A stretch of 64,000 bases of DNA from Flammulina velutipes (GCA_011800155.1 CM022374.1:1922001-1986000); one strand, 5' to 3'; shown: positions 43,436-56,594, numbered from the stretch's first letter. Notes: generated from the sequence alone by a model not told the origin. Translations and numbers: made by a program.

Positions 43436-45404
43436 CTATTGGGATGAGCAATAGGCATTTCCTTCGGACATCAACTCGTCTAGATCAAATTCTTCGTACT
43501 CTGGCACGTTCAATGCCACGAATGCTGTTCTAAAATAGTGGTTCAGTCAAGTGCGTTGAAACAGAGGCCCGGAAACGTACTCATCGTTCACAGTTGCAGT
43601 GACATTCAGCACATTGACGTCCAGAGAGAACGTAATATTCACTTCAGTACCTAAAACCTCTGGGAATGGCAAATCCAAGGATCCAATGTACATTGTTTGG
43701 TTCATTGAATCACTCATGACTATCCGGACAGATTTGTCATTCAAGACGATACTAATCGTTCTATCAGCGTAGATTCCTCGATGAATTGGTATGCATACCT
43801 TTTGTTGACAGAAACAGGATGGACGACATAGCGTGGTATGAACATATCAAATATTCCTCCTTCGACTTCGATGCCAAACGCGAATGGTTGCATGCTGACG
43901 CAGCAGATAATCTCATCATAATCTTGGCGCCAGATGGACGTCGTTTTGGCTGCACCAGTAATAACAACTTCATCTGCTGGAATATCCGTGAGGAATTGCG
44001 CATCGGGTAGATTTGCCTTCAGGGCGTCAGAAACATTTGCGGATATAGCAATGTCGCCCGCCACAACTACCTATATTGTTCCAGTCAGATAAAAGTGCAT
44101 AGGTCACGAATGAACTTACTGTGTGTATATCTGATAATCCCACGGGTACATGGTAGTCCAACTTGTTCAGCATGTCAAGCAGGTGACGATTCATCTCCTC
44201 TGCCCTGGTAACTGCCTCCCCATGTGCGTCATAAGCAACCCACCGCGAAGCGAGGATTTCAGCCACGCCATCTTCATAAGCCACCAGGTCGAGGTCCATC
44301 AACTTTTTGTCCGCACCAGTCACAAAAAGCACGAAATCCAGCTCGTCAAAACCAAAATCATCGTTCATCCCGTACGCCACCCCCGCTATGGAAGGTCTAT
44401 TTTGGACGCGTAATATTTCGAGTCCAGCTGCCTCCCCTACGAGTCTGATTGCGGTTCTCTGGTGGTCGTCAAGATCTACCAGGAATTGTGAGAGGGCGGT
44501 ATCGTACAACCATGAAAATGCTTACATGTGGGGACTGTAACAACGGCTTGAGAAACCGAAACTCCAAGAAATTGCTCGGCAATATGGCGTAGCTCGGAGA
44601 AGAAAGCGGAGGAGAGTTGTAGACTTGTCTAAGGGTGAAGATGAGTACACGTTAGGATGCCTGCGATTTCAAGCTTACAAGTAATTCACGATTGAATGTC
44701 GGTTTTTCGGCTTTCCTCTCTGCGACATCTGGTAAGCTAAGATACCTTCAGCACGTTATGGACATTGCCTAATCAACAAGACAGACCTAATTTCAGTCAT
44801 AACGCGTTGCGCAGGATCTCCGTATACCTTCCTCGCTTGACCTTTCTCTTCGTCACGTATATTGACGTCGACGAGATTCAGCAATTCGAACAAGTTGTTT
44901 ACACCAAGGTTGGGAGGCGAACAATTTTTTTCGCCAATCCTACGGGAACTGTCAGCTTGGACACGGGCAATAGCAATGATAAGTACAATATTCCGTCATC
45001 TGTTATACAGAGAGAAGAAGGTATACTTCGATGGCCATGTTCATCGGGAATGATGAACGTAGCGCGGTATTTTGACGACGTCCTAAAGAAATTAATTAGG
45101 CATTGAATATCAGTGCAATGCAGATTCAAAAACTTACGCAATCTGAGTTGTGCTGAATCATGAAGATGAGAAGGTTTGCGTATTCCTTGACTTTGAATGA
45201 ACGTACACCTCGCCAAACTCTGGTGAGTCGTAATCATGTTAAGTTCCCATACAGTAAAGAATAGAACAGCTACTAACCGATTGCTAGGACGGGTCCAGAA
45301 TCGTACCAGCCTTCAGTATATTCAATTATATCAAGTCCTTCGTTATCCACAAGAGCCAGCGTTGAAGAGATGAGGATAGCAAAGCCAGCTAATAGTAACT
45401 TCAT
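43436..45404 (-). CDS. signal-peptide-bearing divergent Hsp70-like protein
   Basis: Starts MKLLLAGFAILISSTLA, a signal peptide. Nucleotide-binding-domain landmarks of Hsp70 are present but altered: VLAI-EFG in place of the usual GIDLGTT, FIIPDEHGHRSIPS, and DDHQRTAIRLVGEAAGLEILRVQNRPSIAGVAYGM. Then VPVGLSDIHTVVVAGDI stands where the canonical protein has VLVGGSTRIP. The substrate-binding part follows: SMQPFAFGIEVEGGIFDMFIPRYVVHPVSVNKR and FSLDVNVLNVTATVNDE. No HDEL-type retention signal is visible: it ends AYCSSQ. Exon borders near 44.6-45.3 kb are uncertain. Function is unclear; the altered phosphate loop suggests a non-standard or inactive ATPase. Confidence 0.6.
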
Positions 45405-45605
45405 TGAAGCTCATGGGAGAGAGAGATCAGGTCGAATCGGCAAACTCCGAGAGCCACGTTTCATGTTTCAAACCACCATGTTCTACGTGGCGCAATGAAT
45501 TGACACTGCTTTGTCTACACTTCTAATTCCGGTTTGAGACGGAATGTGTCCAGAGTTGTTGACCCGTTGACCGTGGTCCGGTACTTGGCGTCTCTTTCTG
45601 CCACC
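45405..45605. promoter_or_regulatory. divergent promoter between Hsp70-like and monooxygenase genes
   Basis: The ATGs are 201 bases apart. The plus-strand gene has a strong start context (CCACCATGA). No duplicated motif seen. Confidence 0.4.
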
Positions 45606-47777
45606 ATGAGCTCTGGAGTATCTGTCGGGATTATTGGCTCTGGTCCTGCTGGTCTCATAACTGCACATGTTCTCGCACAAGATGGCTTCGATGTAACGAT
45701 TCTCACCAGAGACAAGGAGCCTGGTGGTGTATGGACTAAGGAAAGAATCTATCCTGGATTGACTTTGAACAAGTAGGCGCTTACCACTCTTTCGTTATCT
45801 GTTTCTCATCGCTGACGGATATTCACTAGTGTCCACGGTGAACTGCGTTTCTCTGCAATGGAGATGTCCCCGCCCCGCGACGCATCCAAGACAGGAGGCC
45901 GACTCGGCGGGGAAGACATGCAGCGCTACATGTCAGATTTCGCAGACAAGTTTCTTGAGGGAAAGATTCTCTACGGAAAGAACGTCGTTCAAATCAAGCG
46001 AGTCATATCGGAGCAGCAGCCATGGGGGATCACAGTTCGTAACCTCGACGAAGCTGTGGAGGTCTACCGCTTTGACAAAGTCGTTTTGTGCTCGGGCGTC
46101 TGTTTCATTCCCACCGAGTCTTCTTCATCTTCTGATCCAATGTGTCTAGGCTTACAGCATTCCTCACTTTCCTGCGGGGCTCTCTCCGGAACTTGCTCTT
46201 ACTCGAGGATTCAAGGGCCCAGTTGTTCATTCTATGCACTTCGCGCCACATATCGAAGCACTTTTATCTTGTACCAAAAGAATTGATAATCCAGCTGGAG
46301 GAGAAGATCAAATCAAACCCATCGTGGTAGTCGGAGGTGGGAAATCGGCGGAAGAGTTCGTCCTTTTTTCCCAATGATTTAGCTATGATTTGACCCTTCG
46401 AACAGCATTGCAGCATATCTAGCCAACGAAGGTCGTAAGGTCACCATCATATTTGACACGTTGGATGCATTTAGTGGTTCAGTTAAGCCCCTACCCGACT
46501 TTTTGAGGAAGAGCAGGCAAGTCTACATCACTCTGATTACCTTCCCTAACTTACGGATGTTTAGATTTCTCGCCATCTTTTGCCCAGCCCCCAAGCTTCG
46601 AACTAGACTGGAGTACGGATTGATCTGAGCGAGTTACTCTATTTTCCTGCTAACTCCCTCCTCAGGCGCTTTCTTCACCAGACGAGACTCGGCTCTATGA
46701 TCGTTCGCCTGTTCTGGAGGATGATGGAAAAGGACTCGGTATGTAAACGGCGATCCATGCGCCATTTGAATTGGTATTCATGCTGCTCCAGTTCGATGAA
46801 TTCGAAATACCTCCTGACTCTCCGCTTCGTAATACTCATCCTCCCTTTTGGAGTATTCGGTACAACGACGAAGGATGCAAGAGGGACAACAGCTTCTTCA
46901 GCCTTTGCAATGCCGGGAAAATCGAGATTATATCTCCTGCTCGAGTAACAGGATACGATGGAAATTCGATCACGCTCAATAATGGGACTTCGTTGGATGC
47001 TGCTGCTGTGGTCTTCGCGACCGGGTATGCCTCGTCATGGGAGGGAATTTTTGATGGTGAGGCCCCTTGAGGCCCTGGAACATAGACTCCATAATGGCAC
47101 AGTTTACTGACAACCATCATAGAGGAAACAAAACGCGACTTGGGCATTGGACGACACCTTCCACCCGCTGTCGATGTCGATGAATGGGAGAGTTATATCA
47201 CTCTGAAGAACCCTCCACCCTCAAGAGAAGCAGACCAATGGGCTTCATCGATTTATCGAGGCATTGTACCGGCGAATAACATTTTGCGAAAGGACTTTGC
47301 TGTCAACGGTGCTGTGGTGAGTGCATTATGCCGTCTTGTCCTTACTCAATCGTAATGCATTCTTGACCTAGGTGACTACACATAAGACCTACGTGCTTGA
47401 AGTCAATGCCCATTGGATCTCGTCGTATATGCTTGGCGATCCTATGAACCTTCCTTCAACACCAACCGACGCTATGCGCGAAGTTGATAAAGATTTCAAC
47501 TGGGTTCAAAAGCGGTGGCCGAACCAGCTACAGTGGCTGAGTGATAGTTTTAGCGCAGCTGTAGTCTTCTTCTGGTGTGTTTTCCTTTCTTTCGGACTTG
47601 CGCCTACGATTCTAATGCCACAATTTTAGTTGGCCTCAGCACGTTGACCAGCTTCTTGAGGATATGGGGTTGCGTAGCATGCGTAGTGGAGGGAATTGGT
47701 TCACATGGCCATTCAAGATTGTGAGTGTTCAAGAGCTTGCTACTTTGAAAGAGGAGAGAGATGCTCGAAGAGCTTGA
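45606..47777 (+). CDS. flavin-containing monooxygenase-like protein
   Basis: Starts at CCACC-ATG. The FAD site is VGIIGSGPAGLITAHVLAQDG, then EPGGVWTKERIYPGLTLN. After several introns the second nucleotide-binding site appears as PIVVVGGGKSAE, followed by IAAYLANEGRKVTIIFD. Later exons encode FSLCNAGKIEIISPARVTGYDGNSITLNNGTSLDAAAVVFATGY, the typical late-Rossmann segment, and an uncharacterised C-terminus. These enzymes oxygenate small nucleophilic or carbonyl substrates using FAD and NADPH. Introns are numerous (about ten) and some borders, especially near 46.1-46.7 kb, are approximate. Stop at 47775. Confidence 0.75.
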
Positions 47778-48306
47778 TAAACGGTTCATTGGATGTAATG
47801 AGGTAAGTTTATTCGTTGCCCAACGACACTTGCTAAAATTTTGCAGAGCGGTGCTTGTATACTGTTTGATATTCCGGGTGACTGCATCAAATTTCCATGT
47901 ACCTCTGTAACACAATTAACGGACTGTATTCTTCGTTGGTTACATGCGCTTTCGATGCTCAGTCGATCTGGATTCCTCTAGCTCATGCTTAGACACCGGT
48001 GTCACAAGAGTACAAACATCACCACATACTGTCTATGCGCTGCAAGTCTGTATAGCTTTGTGTCTCGTGGCGCCAATATACCCTTCTCCGAGCAGGCCAT
48101 AGTCGACCTTCCCTTTGTTCTTGTACATCGATCAATTGCAGATGGTCATACTCGGCAATGGCGGCTGGAGTCATAACCTTTGTTCGAGACTTCGAGTTCG
48201 TCGCCACAAATTGTTCACCGTCACATGACCTGGCCCACTGTTTGTCTATTTGAACCTGCCGCTCCACCATCTTACATTCATTTCCCACTGCGCTCATCTT
48301 CTCAAC
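47778..48306. other. intergenic, no gene seen
   Basis: Contains the 3' flank of the monooxygenase gene and the promoter of the following gene. No clear coding signal. Confidence 0.4.
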
Positions 48307-49553
48307 ATGTCGAATATGCCATTCCATCTCCCCAGCGGAGTGTTGGGCTATCCCAATGTGTCAGACGTATTCGCCTATATGAACACCAACTCCAGTATCT
48401 TTGGCGACGCCGATGCGACCTTGCTGGCCTCGCGCGTGTCAACTATCAGCACCTATTCCCCCGACGAATCCGAGCTGCAGGCGGTGGATCCTAGAACCAG
48501 CTCGCCCGATGACACGCCGGACTCCCAGCCTCTGGAGGCAGTTTCCCCCGTCACCTTTCCATCTGATGCATCCTCCTCCGCTGCGGATGAAAACCTCCAC
48601 CATGAAGAACCTTACTCCCAGGCAATGCATACCCCCACTATCCCACCCCCCAATGGGACATCTATCGTGGAGCAGCAGTTCCGATGGCAGGAGTACTTAC
48701 CCGACGAGGGAGCCTCGCCCACGCCTCAGAATGCCTTTACCATTAATGCCACGAATCCTTATGCTTTCACCAGCTCCGTGGCGCATAAATACGAGAGTCG
48801 CTTTCCCCCCCAGTCACTCCCTCCAGCTCGGACTCCTGCCTCCTCGTCTGTGCAACTGGCACCGGTTGGACCCAACCAAGCTCCCAATAACTTCACCTTG
48901 GGGGCGACTTTGGACCTGAACAAAGGCATGACCCAAAATGCAGTGGGTGGGCGCAAGAGGAAGAACGACACTATCTTGGAATATCCCGGAAAGACGAAGC
49001 ACCAGAAGACGCCATCGACTGCGACGACCTCGACCTCGACTGCCTATCAAATGCTTCCACCTCCGCTTCCCCTCACCCGCAACGCACAAGCCACCTCAAC
49101 CACTCCGAGGCCGGTTACAGTAAATATTTTGGTCTGTTGGAACGGCGTTGGATTTGACTGATTTGCCTACAGGAGTCAATGCGAACTGTAACAATTATCA
49201 GTGTTGCTGGCATCCCAGGCTACCCACCCGATACGTTCATCATTCCGTACCAATCCCGAGCTGCGTTCTGGGTCACTAAATTTCTCACCGCTGACGATAT
49301 TTTCTTCGGCAAAATATCCCAGAAAGTGTACTTGATAAAGTGCAAGCCTAAGGCGACTGGCAGTCAGGATCCGGTGGAGAACTTTGCAGTTTTTCAGGCG
49401 GACATGGATCCGAAAAATGCTATTTCGGTTGACGTTCTTCGTCCATACAGGTGTGCAACCCAGAGACTGGCTAATAAGGAGGAAACGGCGGCCTATTGGC
49501 AACGAGTACTAGACATAAAGGCAGCGATGAGGGTTCCAGACGGGCTCCGTTAG
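48307..49553 (+). CDS. hypothetical protein, disordered N-terminus
   Basis: ATG at 48307, one intron at about 49120-49171 between Pro-Val-Thr and Glu-Ser-Met. The first 270 residues are Ser/Thr/Pro-rich and likely disordered, with a basic KRKNDTILEY segment. The C-terminal 120 residues look globular, with PGYPPDTFIIPYQSRAAFWVTKFLTADDIFFGKISQKVYLIKCKP and a helix DVLRPYRCATQRLANKEETAAYWQRVLDIK. No family recognised. It resembles a DNA-binding or complex-assembly factor only loosely. Confidence 0.55.
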
Positions 49554-49702
49554 GCGCGCCATATTTCATCTTTTCATCTTTCTCTCCCTATTGTTATATA
49601 CCATACGTTATATTATACCCAGTTTTGTATTATCATATGTGGCGTCCGATCAAGTGACATGTCACCAAGTGTGTGACATAAATTTATTTGCTTTCGACTG
49701 CG

Positions 49703-51655
49703 ATGAGCAGTCTTGTATCGTCGGTTGCGTGGGTGCGACGAGGAGTTTCGGTTCGGCAACCTTCAAAATATGTTCTCGACGACAAGGAACTGGAACGAGT
49801 CAGTGGTCTGGCTCGCATCGAGCTGGAAGATGCGCGCGTTGAGCTTCAGCGCGCCCATAACGCTGCAAAATCCATGGAACGACCGGCGGAGGGTATGGAT
49901 GCTGTCGATGAAGGCAACGGCGACGATGGCGAAGAGGCAGAATGGGTAGAGTGAGCATGTCTTTCCGTGTAGAAATGACACACCTTACGAAATTTTATCG
50001 AGGCAGCGAGGACAGCGATGCCATGGATGTCGATGAAGCTGCGCCCACCACCATTGTCAACAAAGAGGCCGACAAGGATGATCTATTAAAATACGAGCTG
50101 GAAAAGTACGACGAGGAGGAGCAGACAGAAGGTACTCTTTAAGCAGCTTGTTAATGATTGGCCTAATCTTTCGTGTAGAAGTTGGCTTATTCTCCAATAT
50201 AAAAGGCCTCACATACTACAAGGATAACGCGGACGATCCATACATCACCCTCAAAGAAGAGGTATATCAAATCACTATCTCTTGAAGCAACCTAACTCAA
50301 TCACAGGAAGAGGACGATGAACGAGAGGACCTCGAAATTCGACCTACTGATAACCTTCTGGTTGTTGCAAAAACAGAAGACGAAATATCACAGCTAGAAA
50401 TTTACGTCTACGAGGAATCCGAAGAGAATCTCTACGTCCACCACGATCTCATGCTCCCAAATTTCCCTCTTTGCCTTGAATGGCTCGACTTCCCTCCTTC
50501 ATCCTCCTCCTCAAATAACGACCCTTCAAAAACTGGCTTTGGCAGCTACATTGCAGTCGGCACACTCGACCCAGAAATCGAGATATGGTCTCTCGATGTC
50601 GTCGAAGCCATGTACCCCAACTCTGTCCTCGGACGCCCCGATATCTCCAAAGCGCACATCCCCATACCCGCAGGTACTGGTAAGAAAAAGAAGAAGAAGT
50701 CTAAAGCCAGGACAGCAGAGAAGGGCTACCACGTCGATGCCGTGCTTGGTTTGAGCTGGAACAAGCTCCAGCGAAATCTCCTCGCTAGCGCAAGTGCGGA
50801 CAGAACGGTGAAGCTGTGGGACTTGAGTCGAGATCCCGCGATAAACGGAGAGGATGGCACGTCGGGTGCTATCAGGAGCTTTGACGTTCACAAGGACAAG
50901 GTTCAAGCTGTCCAGTGGAACGAGAAAAATCCCTCAGTGCTGTTAACGGGAAGCTACGATCGAACAGTACGGACGTTCGACTCGCGGTCACCGGATAACG
51001 GCGTGGGTGCGTTTTTGGGAAGCGATGTGGAAGCATTACGATGGGATCCATGGGAAGAGTCTGGCTTCTATGTAATTAACGTTTTCTCCCTTGATTCGTA
51101 ACCTTTCTAACATGTTGAATAGGTCTCCCTCGAAAACGGTCTTGTACTAAATTACGACGTGCGGAATCTTCCCTCAAATCTCGAAAATCCATCACCAGCA
51201 CGATTCACGCTATCTGCTCACGATGGCGCGGCCTCTTCCATAGACGTGAACCCTCATATAAGAGGATGTCTTGTCACCGGCGGAACAGACAAACTTGTAA
51301 AGATATGGAATGTGGTGGGCGAAGATGACGAGAAGAAAAATGTGTCGCTGGTTACATCGCGAGATCTGGGTGTTGTACGTATATTTGCTCCATCTGCCTC
51401 GTGCTCCTTCTTACCTTTAGATGACAGGGAAAAGTGTTTTCTACCGTATTCTCTCCTGATGATCCTTTGACCGTGGCTGCGGGAGGCTCCAAAGCCAAGG
51501 TTCAGATATGGGATGTTGGTGCCAACTTTGGCGCACGTAAGACTTTCGGCTCTAAGCTGAAAGCGGCCGGAAAAGTTCTCAGAGAGCGGGCGGAGAATGA
51601 AGGCGGCGTAGTGGGTGTACAGAGCGACGGGGAAGAGAGTGATGTTGATGAGTAG
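49703..51655 (+). CDS. PWP1: periodic tryptophan protein 1 (WD40, ribosome biogenesis)
   Basis: ATG at 49703; five introns. The N-terminus SSLVSSVAWVRRGVSVRQPSKYVLDDKELERVS is characteristic of PWP1. Acidic linkers follow, then GLTYYKDNADDPYITLKEE, EIRPTDNLLVVAKTEDEISQLEIYVYEE and WD blades including DAVLGLSWNKLQRNLLASASADRTVKLWDLS, VQAVQWNEKNPSVLLTGSYDRTVRTFD, SSIDVNPHIRGCLVTGGTDKLVKIWNV and TVAAGGSKAKVQIWDV. A Lys-rich stretch KKKKKKSKAR is a probable nucleolar signal. PWP1 acts in rRNA processing in the nucleolus. Length and order fit an intact gene. Confidence 0.9.
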
Positions 51656-52516
51656 TGCTTATTGTCAGTGTTGTACTCTTTTTCAGATTGACCAACACAA
51701 TGATATAGACGACTCATATTTTTGTAAACCTCGGAGTGTATTGTTCACACACTTGAAGTACGAAAACTGTTATTACGAACGAGACTATAGAGACTACTGG
51801 AAAAGATTAACTACTGGATATTATAAGAAAAGCTAAAGATTATAAGGGACTATAACGCGAGAAACTAGAGATAAAGATACTGGACATGAAAAAATAACAA
51901 AAAAAGAAACGTAACACAAGGCAAAGACAACATCGTCAACCATGGCAACATTCAGGGCAAAAGCAACTTCGCAGATAGAGTATCCATCGTCCGGGGGTAT
52001 AAAGCAAAGCACACGGGGTATCGGTGGCGGCTGGCCTGCGAGCGAGATGATATAAGGTCCGGACTTCGATTCCAAGATGGCGTTCGTTGTTGACAACACC
52101 ACTACTGGGCTATTGGCTGCCAGTCCAGTAGTGGCTTACGGGGGGCTTGGCTGGCAGTGGCTTAGGACCGCCCGGAGGACCGCCCAGTCCCAGCGAAGGA
52201 CTGAGCTAATAACCGGGCAAAGTCTGCACAGAGCACGAGACGTCGACTCGAGGTGGGTCCTACAGAGGTGATAACTGATGCGTCAGAAACGCCTCCATAG
52301 GATTGGCTCCACCAGTCGCGTAAGTCTGCCCCCCTTCGAACTTGAGCGCTCCATGCGGGAATCGTAGCGGAAGGACCAGATAGTCAGGCGGCAGGACATG
52401 TTAGTCGGGTGTGTGCGATGATGGTCTGGAGAACTCCTGTCAACGCCGAAGAAGGGAAAGCCAAAAGAGGTGCTTACCAGTTGCCAGACTCGGGAACATA
52501 TCAAAAGAAGTTGCAA
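51656..52516. other. interval without a supported gene
   Basis: A short G/C-rich tract with repeated GACCGCCC units is at about 52166-52190. Otherwise no clear signal. Minus-strand frames near 52.28-52.52 kb could be extra 3' exons of the following gene. Confidence 0.35.
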
Positions 52517-53744
52517 TTAATCCCATCCAAGTGCCATGGCTAATGAAAATGTGTCAGAGCTTAGCACGAAGATGAGAGCCGAAAGAAAAGACATACCGGT
52601 CGTGCCGTCAAATATCGTATAACGTTTATCCCATCCTTCCGTTTGACCTATGGCTGATAAAAAGATTAGAGCCCAATACACATAGCAACATAAAGAGAAA
52701 ACGTACCAGTCGTGCCTTCAAAAAGTGCATAACATCCATAGAGACCTTGGGCGAAGTGATCGTAGGAAGCTGCATCAGTATGACACCAATGATATCCAGC
52801 ATCCTCCAATTCCAATTCGTCGTCCACCGTTATTGGTAGAGGCAATACTGTGAGCGAGTCCTGTTGGGAAAAAGGCTTCCCTCGTCCAGAAAACGATACT
52901 GGGCGGTTTGAAGCCTGAGATGCGCCCAAGACAGCAGTTTTGCACGAGGTTCGTTGAACTGGTTGATAAAGCGAAATAGAGATGGCGCCCAGGTGCGCGG
53001 GTTGAAACGGGACTGGTAGTGGAATGCGAGTTCCAGTCTGTGTCCCTGAATGTCCGCGCTTGGGTTGACCAGTCAGATTTCGTCCTCTCGACGTTCTTGG
53101 GAGAGGTGTGAAGGCCGTAGATAGAGGCGGCTTCGGAATTGTCATAATAGGGCGGGTGTTCCCAAAGTCAAGGGGGTTGAGCTCGACAATGGGGTTGATA
53201 GGAAAAGTTGACAATGGCGGAGGGGGGATATTGCGTCCAGCATCATGCACCGCTTCGGCCATCGCGTCGAGCTGCAGTGTCTGCAGATGAACAGGGTGCT
53301 CGAGAGCGACCTGCAGACAGTGCTGTCTCCATTCGGCCGGAAGTTTGCGCAGACGATCGTCGATGACATTGAACTTGAACTCGGCCGGTGCTAGCTCTTT
53401 GATGATAGAGGATGGCGTCGGGAGGTAAGCTGTCCTGGCAAATTCTTCATCGTCATGCCATAGATCTTCGAAGAGTCTGATCTGACTGAGCTGAGCGTCG
53501 TGCGACTGCGCTATCAGGATGTCGTAGGCAGCCTTCTCAAAGTCTTCTCTGAAGCCGGCGACCTTCAGGCGATGCGCAACCAAAGGATGGAGCGAGGGCT
53601 CTGTAAATATGTTAAGGGGCCATACTGGGAGTCGTGCTGGATAGCGAGCTCGTGCAACGTACCAACAACCTTCGGTTTGGCAATAGCCTTCCGTGTCATG
53701 CCCCGCTTGGCCTTGCGCATAGAAGCAACGAGAGTAGAGAACAT
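52517..53744 (-). CDS. hypothetical protein with repeated C-terminal exons
   Basis: ATG at 53744 (MFSTLVASMRKAKRGMTRKAI), an intron, then EPSLHPLVAHRLKVAGFREDFEKAAYDILIAQ and FNVIDDRLRKLPAEWRQHCLQVALEHPVHLQTLQLDAM. The middle is Pro-rich and disordered, with GRNLTGQPKRGHSGTQTG. Near the 3' end two exon/intron borders resemble each other: GGCACGACTGGTACGT and GGCACGACCGGTATGT. Spliced in order they give FEGTTGQTEGWDKRYTIFDGTT and then the stop at 52517. The start near a basic, Met-rich N-terminus could be mitochondrial. Not recognised; the 3' exon structure is tentative. Confidence 0.45.
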
Positions 53745-54127
53745 GATAAGAGCAGTAGATATTGCTTAGAGATGATGACAGTGGGGGTTCAAGATGGGAG
53801 AGACATTTTGCCAACAGGTCTCATATAAGTAGCTGAGCAATAGGAGCCAGTTTCGACGACGCGACATAGATGTGTCCAAGGCGAGTCCTCAAGTTTCGAG
53901 CATAGATCAAAAGAAAACATCGCATAGGCCTAGTTCTGAGTTTTGAGACGAAGACGACGAGGAAGAGGTTGAGCAGTGAGCACGGTCACGCCTCTCATAC
54001 TGTACTTTGCGGCTTTCCGGGCCGGTAAAAACGCCAGTTAGGATGGATCATCGCAAAGGAAGGACATTGATATGGCTAGTTACACAGAGATTCACAGACA
54101 ACAAAACTACAGTATCTCAAAGAGTTT
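53745..54127. other. intergenic, no gene seen
   Basis: Lies between two minus-strand genes. It holds the promoter of the gene starting at 53744; nothing else notable. Confidence 0.4.
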
Positions 54128-56594
54128 TCATGCCAGGACTTTGCTGGCAAGACCAGCCGCCTTCCCATCTGGGATATGAACGAAAAACAAACGTCCTGCC
54201 TCATCGCCATCGAGGATGTAGTATCCTTTACGTTCGAATTGAATGATATCTCCTTTCTTAAGCTCTGTGACACTGTTGTCGGCCAAGGCTTCAGTGCGAA
54301 ACTCCGTGATAGGCGTAACAAAGTCGGCAAGGCTGTCCTGTTCTTCAAGTTTCTTCTTGCTAATCAAGTAATCATAGTCAAGTAGGACCACCTCGACAAG
54401 TGGGTGCGAGGAAGAAGGGGCAGCCAGCCAGGTCACTTTCTTCTTGGTCTGCCGGAAATCGCCCTGGAGATGTAGATCCAAAACGAGAGATGTAACCACA
54501 CCAGCAGGTGATATCTCGCGGGAACGGACTATGGCGTTTCCCCAATTCATGAGAGTGATCTGAAATTCAGGATGAGAACAATTCGAAACTCGGAGGATTT
54601 CGTACCTCCTCGCCATCGGCGAAGGATTGTGCATCCACTTGTTCCAATAAGACGTTCGACGCGTAAACAACCTTTTTCTCCCCGATATCTGGGTTCTTCT
54701 TGTGTTTCGCTTGCATCTTTATTTCGTACGCAGTTGGACCACCAACGATAACAGTAGATACCCTGGAAACCGTTAAGTATTACATTTGAGAAACGCGAAC
54801 AGAACGACAGACATAGCACCGCGTTCGATGGCCCAGAATCGAGGAGCAATGGGATCGATGATCTTCTTGTTCAACGTCCATATAGAGTCCCATTCGAGTG
54901 ATACTACGGCTTGTGAAGGACCTTGGGAAAGCATGAACTGTCGCAGGGCATCTACAGTCATTCCTCGGCGACGAATGCCACGGACGGTAGGAAAGCGAGG
55001 ATCGTCCCAGCCGCGCACCAAGCCTTGCTCAACGAACCAATGGAGTTTTCGCTTGGAGAGTAGAGTATAGACGAAGTTAAGACGACTAAAATCCCAAATC
55101 CGGACGATTGGTATCCTGAGGGCATTTTGCATCCAGGTGTATTGAGGATTCCGGTCACGGTATTCGTTCGTTCGTAGTGCATGAGTGACGCCTTCGATGG
55201 AATCTACCGCCGGACAGGCGAAATCATATGTCGGATACACCTTCCACTTGTCCCTACATAGAACAATTAGTGAAAGGTACGGACGTTCTGCGGATAAACA
55301 TACCCTGTTCGATGGTGGGTTGTAGTATTGGTACGGTAGACGACGGGGTCGCGCATTGCTTTATTGGGATCATCTAGGCTGATCTTGGCGCGAATACACC
55401 ATCCCATACCCTCAGCAGTGCCATTGGACATCTCTCGAAATCGGGCAAGATTCTCTTCGACTGTAGAGTCTCGTCTAAGTGACGCGACCCCGTGCCAACG
55501 CTCGAAAGCCATCCGAGTTTGGTTGCCATGTTGTTTTGAGGGACAGGAGCAAGTGAGATTCGCGGGAGTCGTGTTGTCCGTATCGTCAGCGTAGGCATGA
55601 CCGCTTTTGATCATCTTCACAGCAAGCTCGTACAGTGCGTCGAAATGATCAGACGTGTGGGTGACAACGTCTCCCTCTATACCCAGGAGACGGAGGTCCT
55701 CAAGTATGGTATCTTCAAATTCGGTCTGTGAACCAGCGTGTCAGCGCGGAAGATATGTAACGAGTAAAAGGCCTGACCTTCTCTTTGGATGGGTTCGTAT
55801 CGTCGAATCGAATGATGAGTTTGCCATCGTACATTGATGCGAAGTATTGATTGAGCATAGCAGCTTTGGCGTGGCCAATATGGAGATACCCACTGGGCTC
55901 AGGAGGGAAACGTGTCACGACCTTTCCCTTGACTGCTCCTTCGAGACCTAAAGCGAATGAGGACGCGGTCTTCGAGCCTATGCGAGCTTTTTCAGCTTTT
56001 GAGCTTATGACTGCCGCGAGGGCAGCCTGTGTGCTAGGAAGGCCATCTAGATGTGAGAACCACCGGAGGAGATGTACATGGCGCTTGCCATTCTTGATGA
56101 GGCCTACGAGTTTGACAGAACCTATGACCGGTTAGCGTTGCGAGTTTTATACCTCGATGGACAAACCTTTGATAGCGCCCCAAGCAATCCAGTCTATTGG
56201 GAATATGGCATTATCTCCAATGAACGTATGGAAGGCAAGGTAGTCGTCCAAAATGTCCAGCGTTGCGTAGATATCGGCGAAAGCTGTCAGCGTGGACAGA
56301 GCTTTAGCATGCCGAAGGAGTGATTCCGCCTGTCATAGCATTGAATAATGGTACTGGAAGAAAGATGTGACGAAGAACCTGAGAATTTTGAGGGCCGACA
56401 GGTATCGAATTTTTTTCAGCAAGAACGGAGATGAGCTCGGCTTGAGTGCCTTGATATGTTTGACCGTGAATCGCTAGTGATGAGGTTGAGGTTGAGGCAA
56501 CATCATGTAGAGCTAACGTAGAGTCTAAGGATAGAGCGAAGGCTGCTACACCATAGGGAAAATCGATGGTGGAGGCAGTTAAAGTGGAAGCCAT
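54128..56594 (-). CDS. GUS1: cytosolic glutamyl-tRNA synthetase
   Basis: ATG at 56594, stop at 54128. The first exon is an N-terminal GST-like region ([12 protein letters not shown]). The catalytic domain has [26 protein letters not shown], with the class I HIGH motif, and [12 protein letters not shown]. Then DDTDNTT and [23 protein letters not shown] follow. [37 protein letters not shown] corresponds to the KMSKS loop (SKRK). The C-terminal anticodon-binding part ends in [14 protein letters not shown]. GluRS charges tRNA-Glu for cytosolic protein synthesis. The HIGH-SGYL form and SKRK variant point to GluRS rather than GlnRS. Complete by length. Confidence 0.9.
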
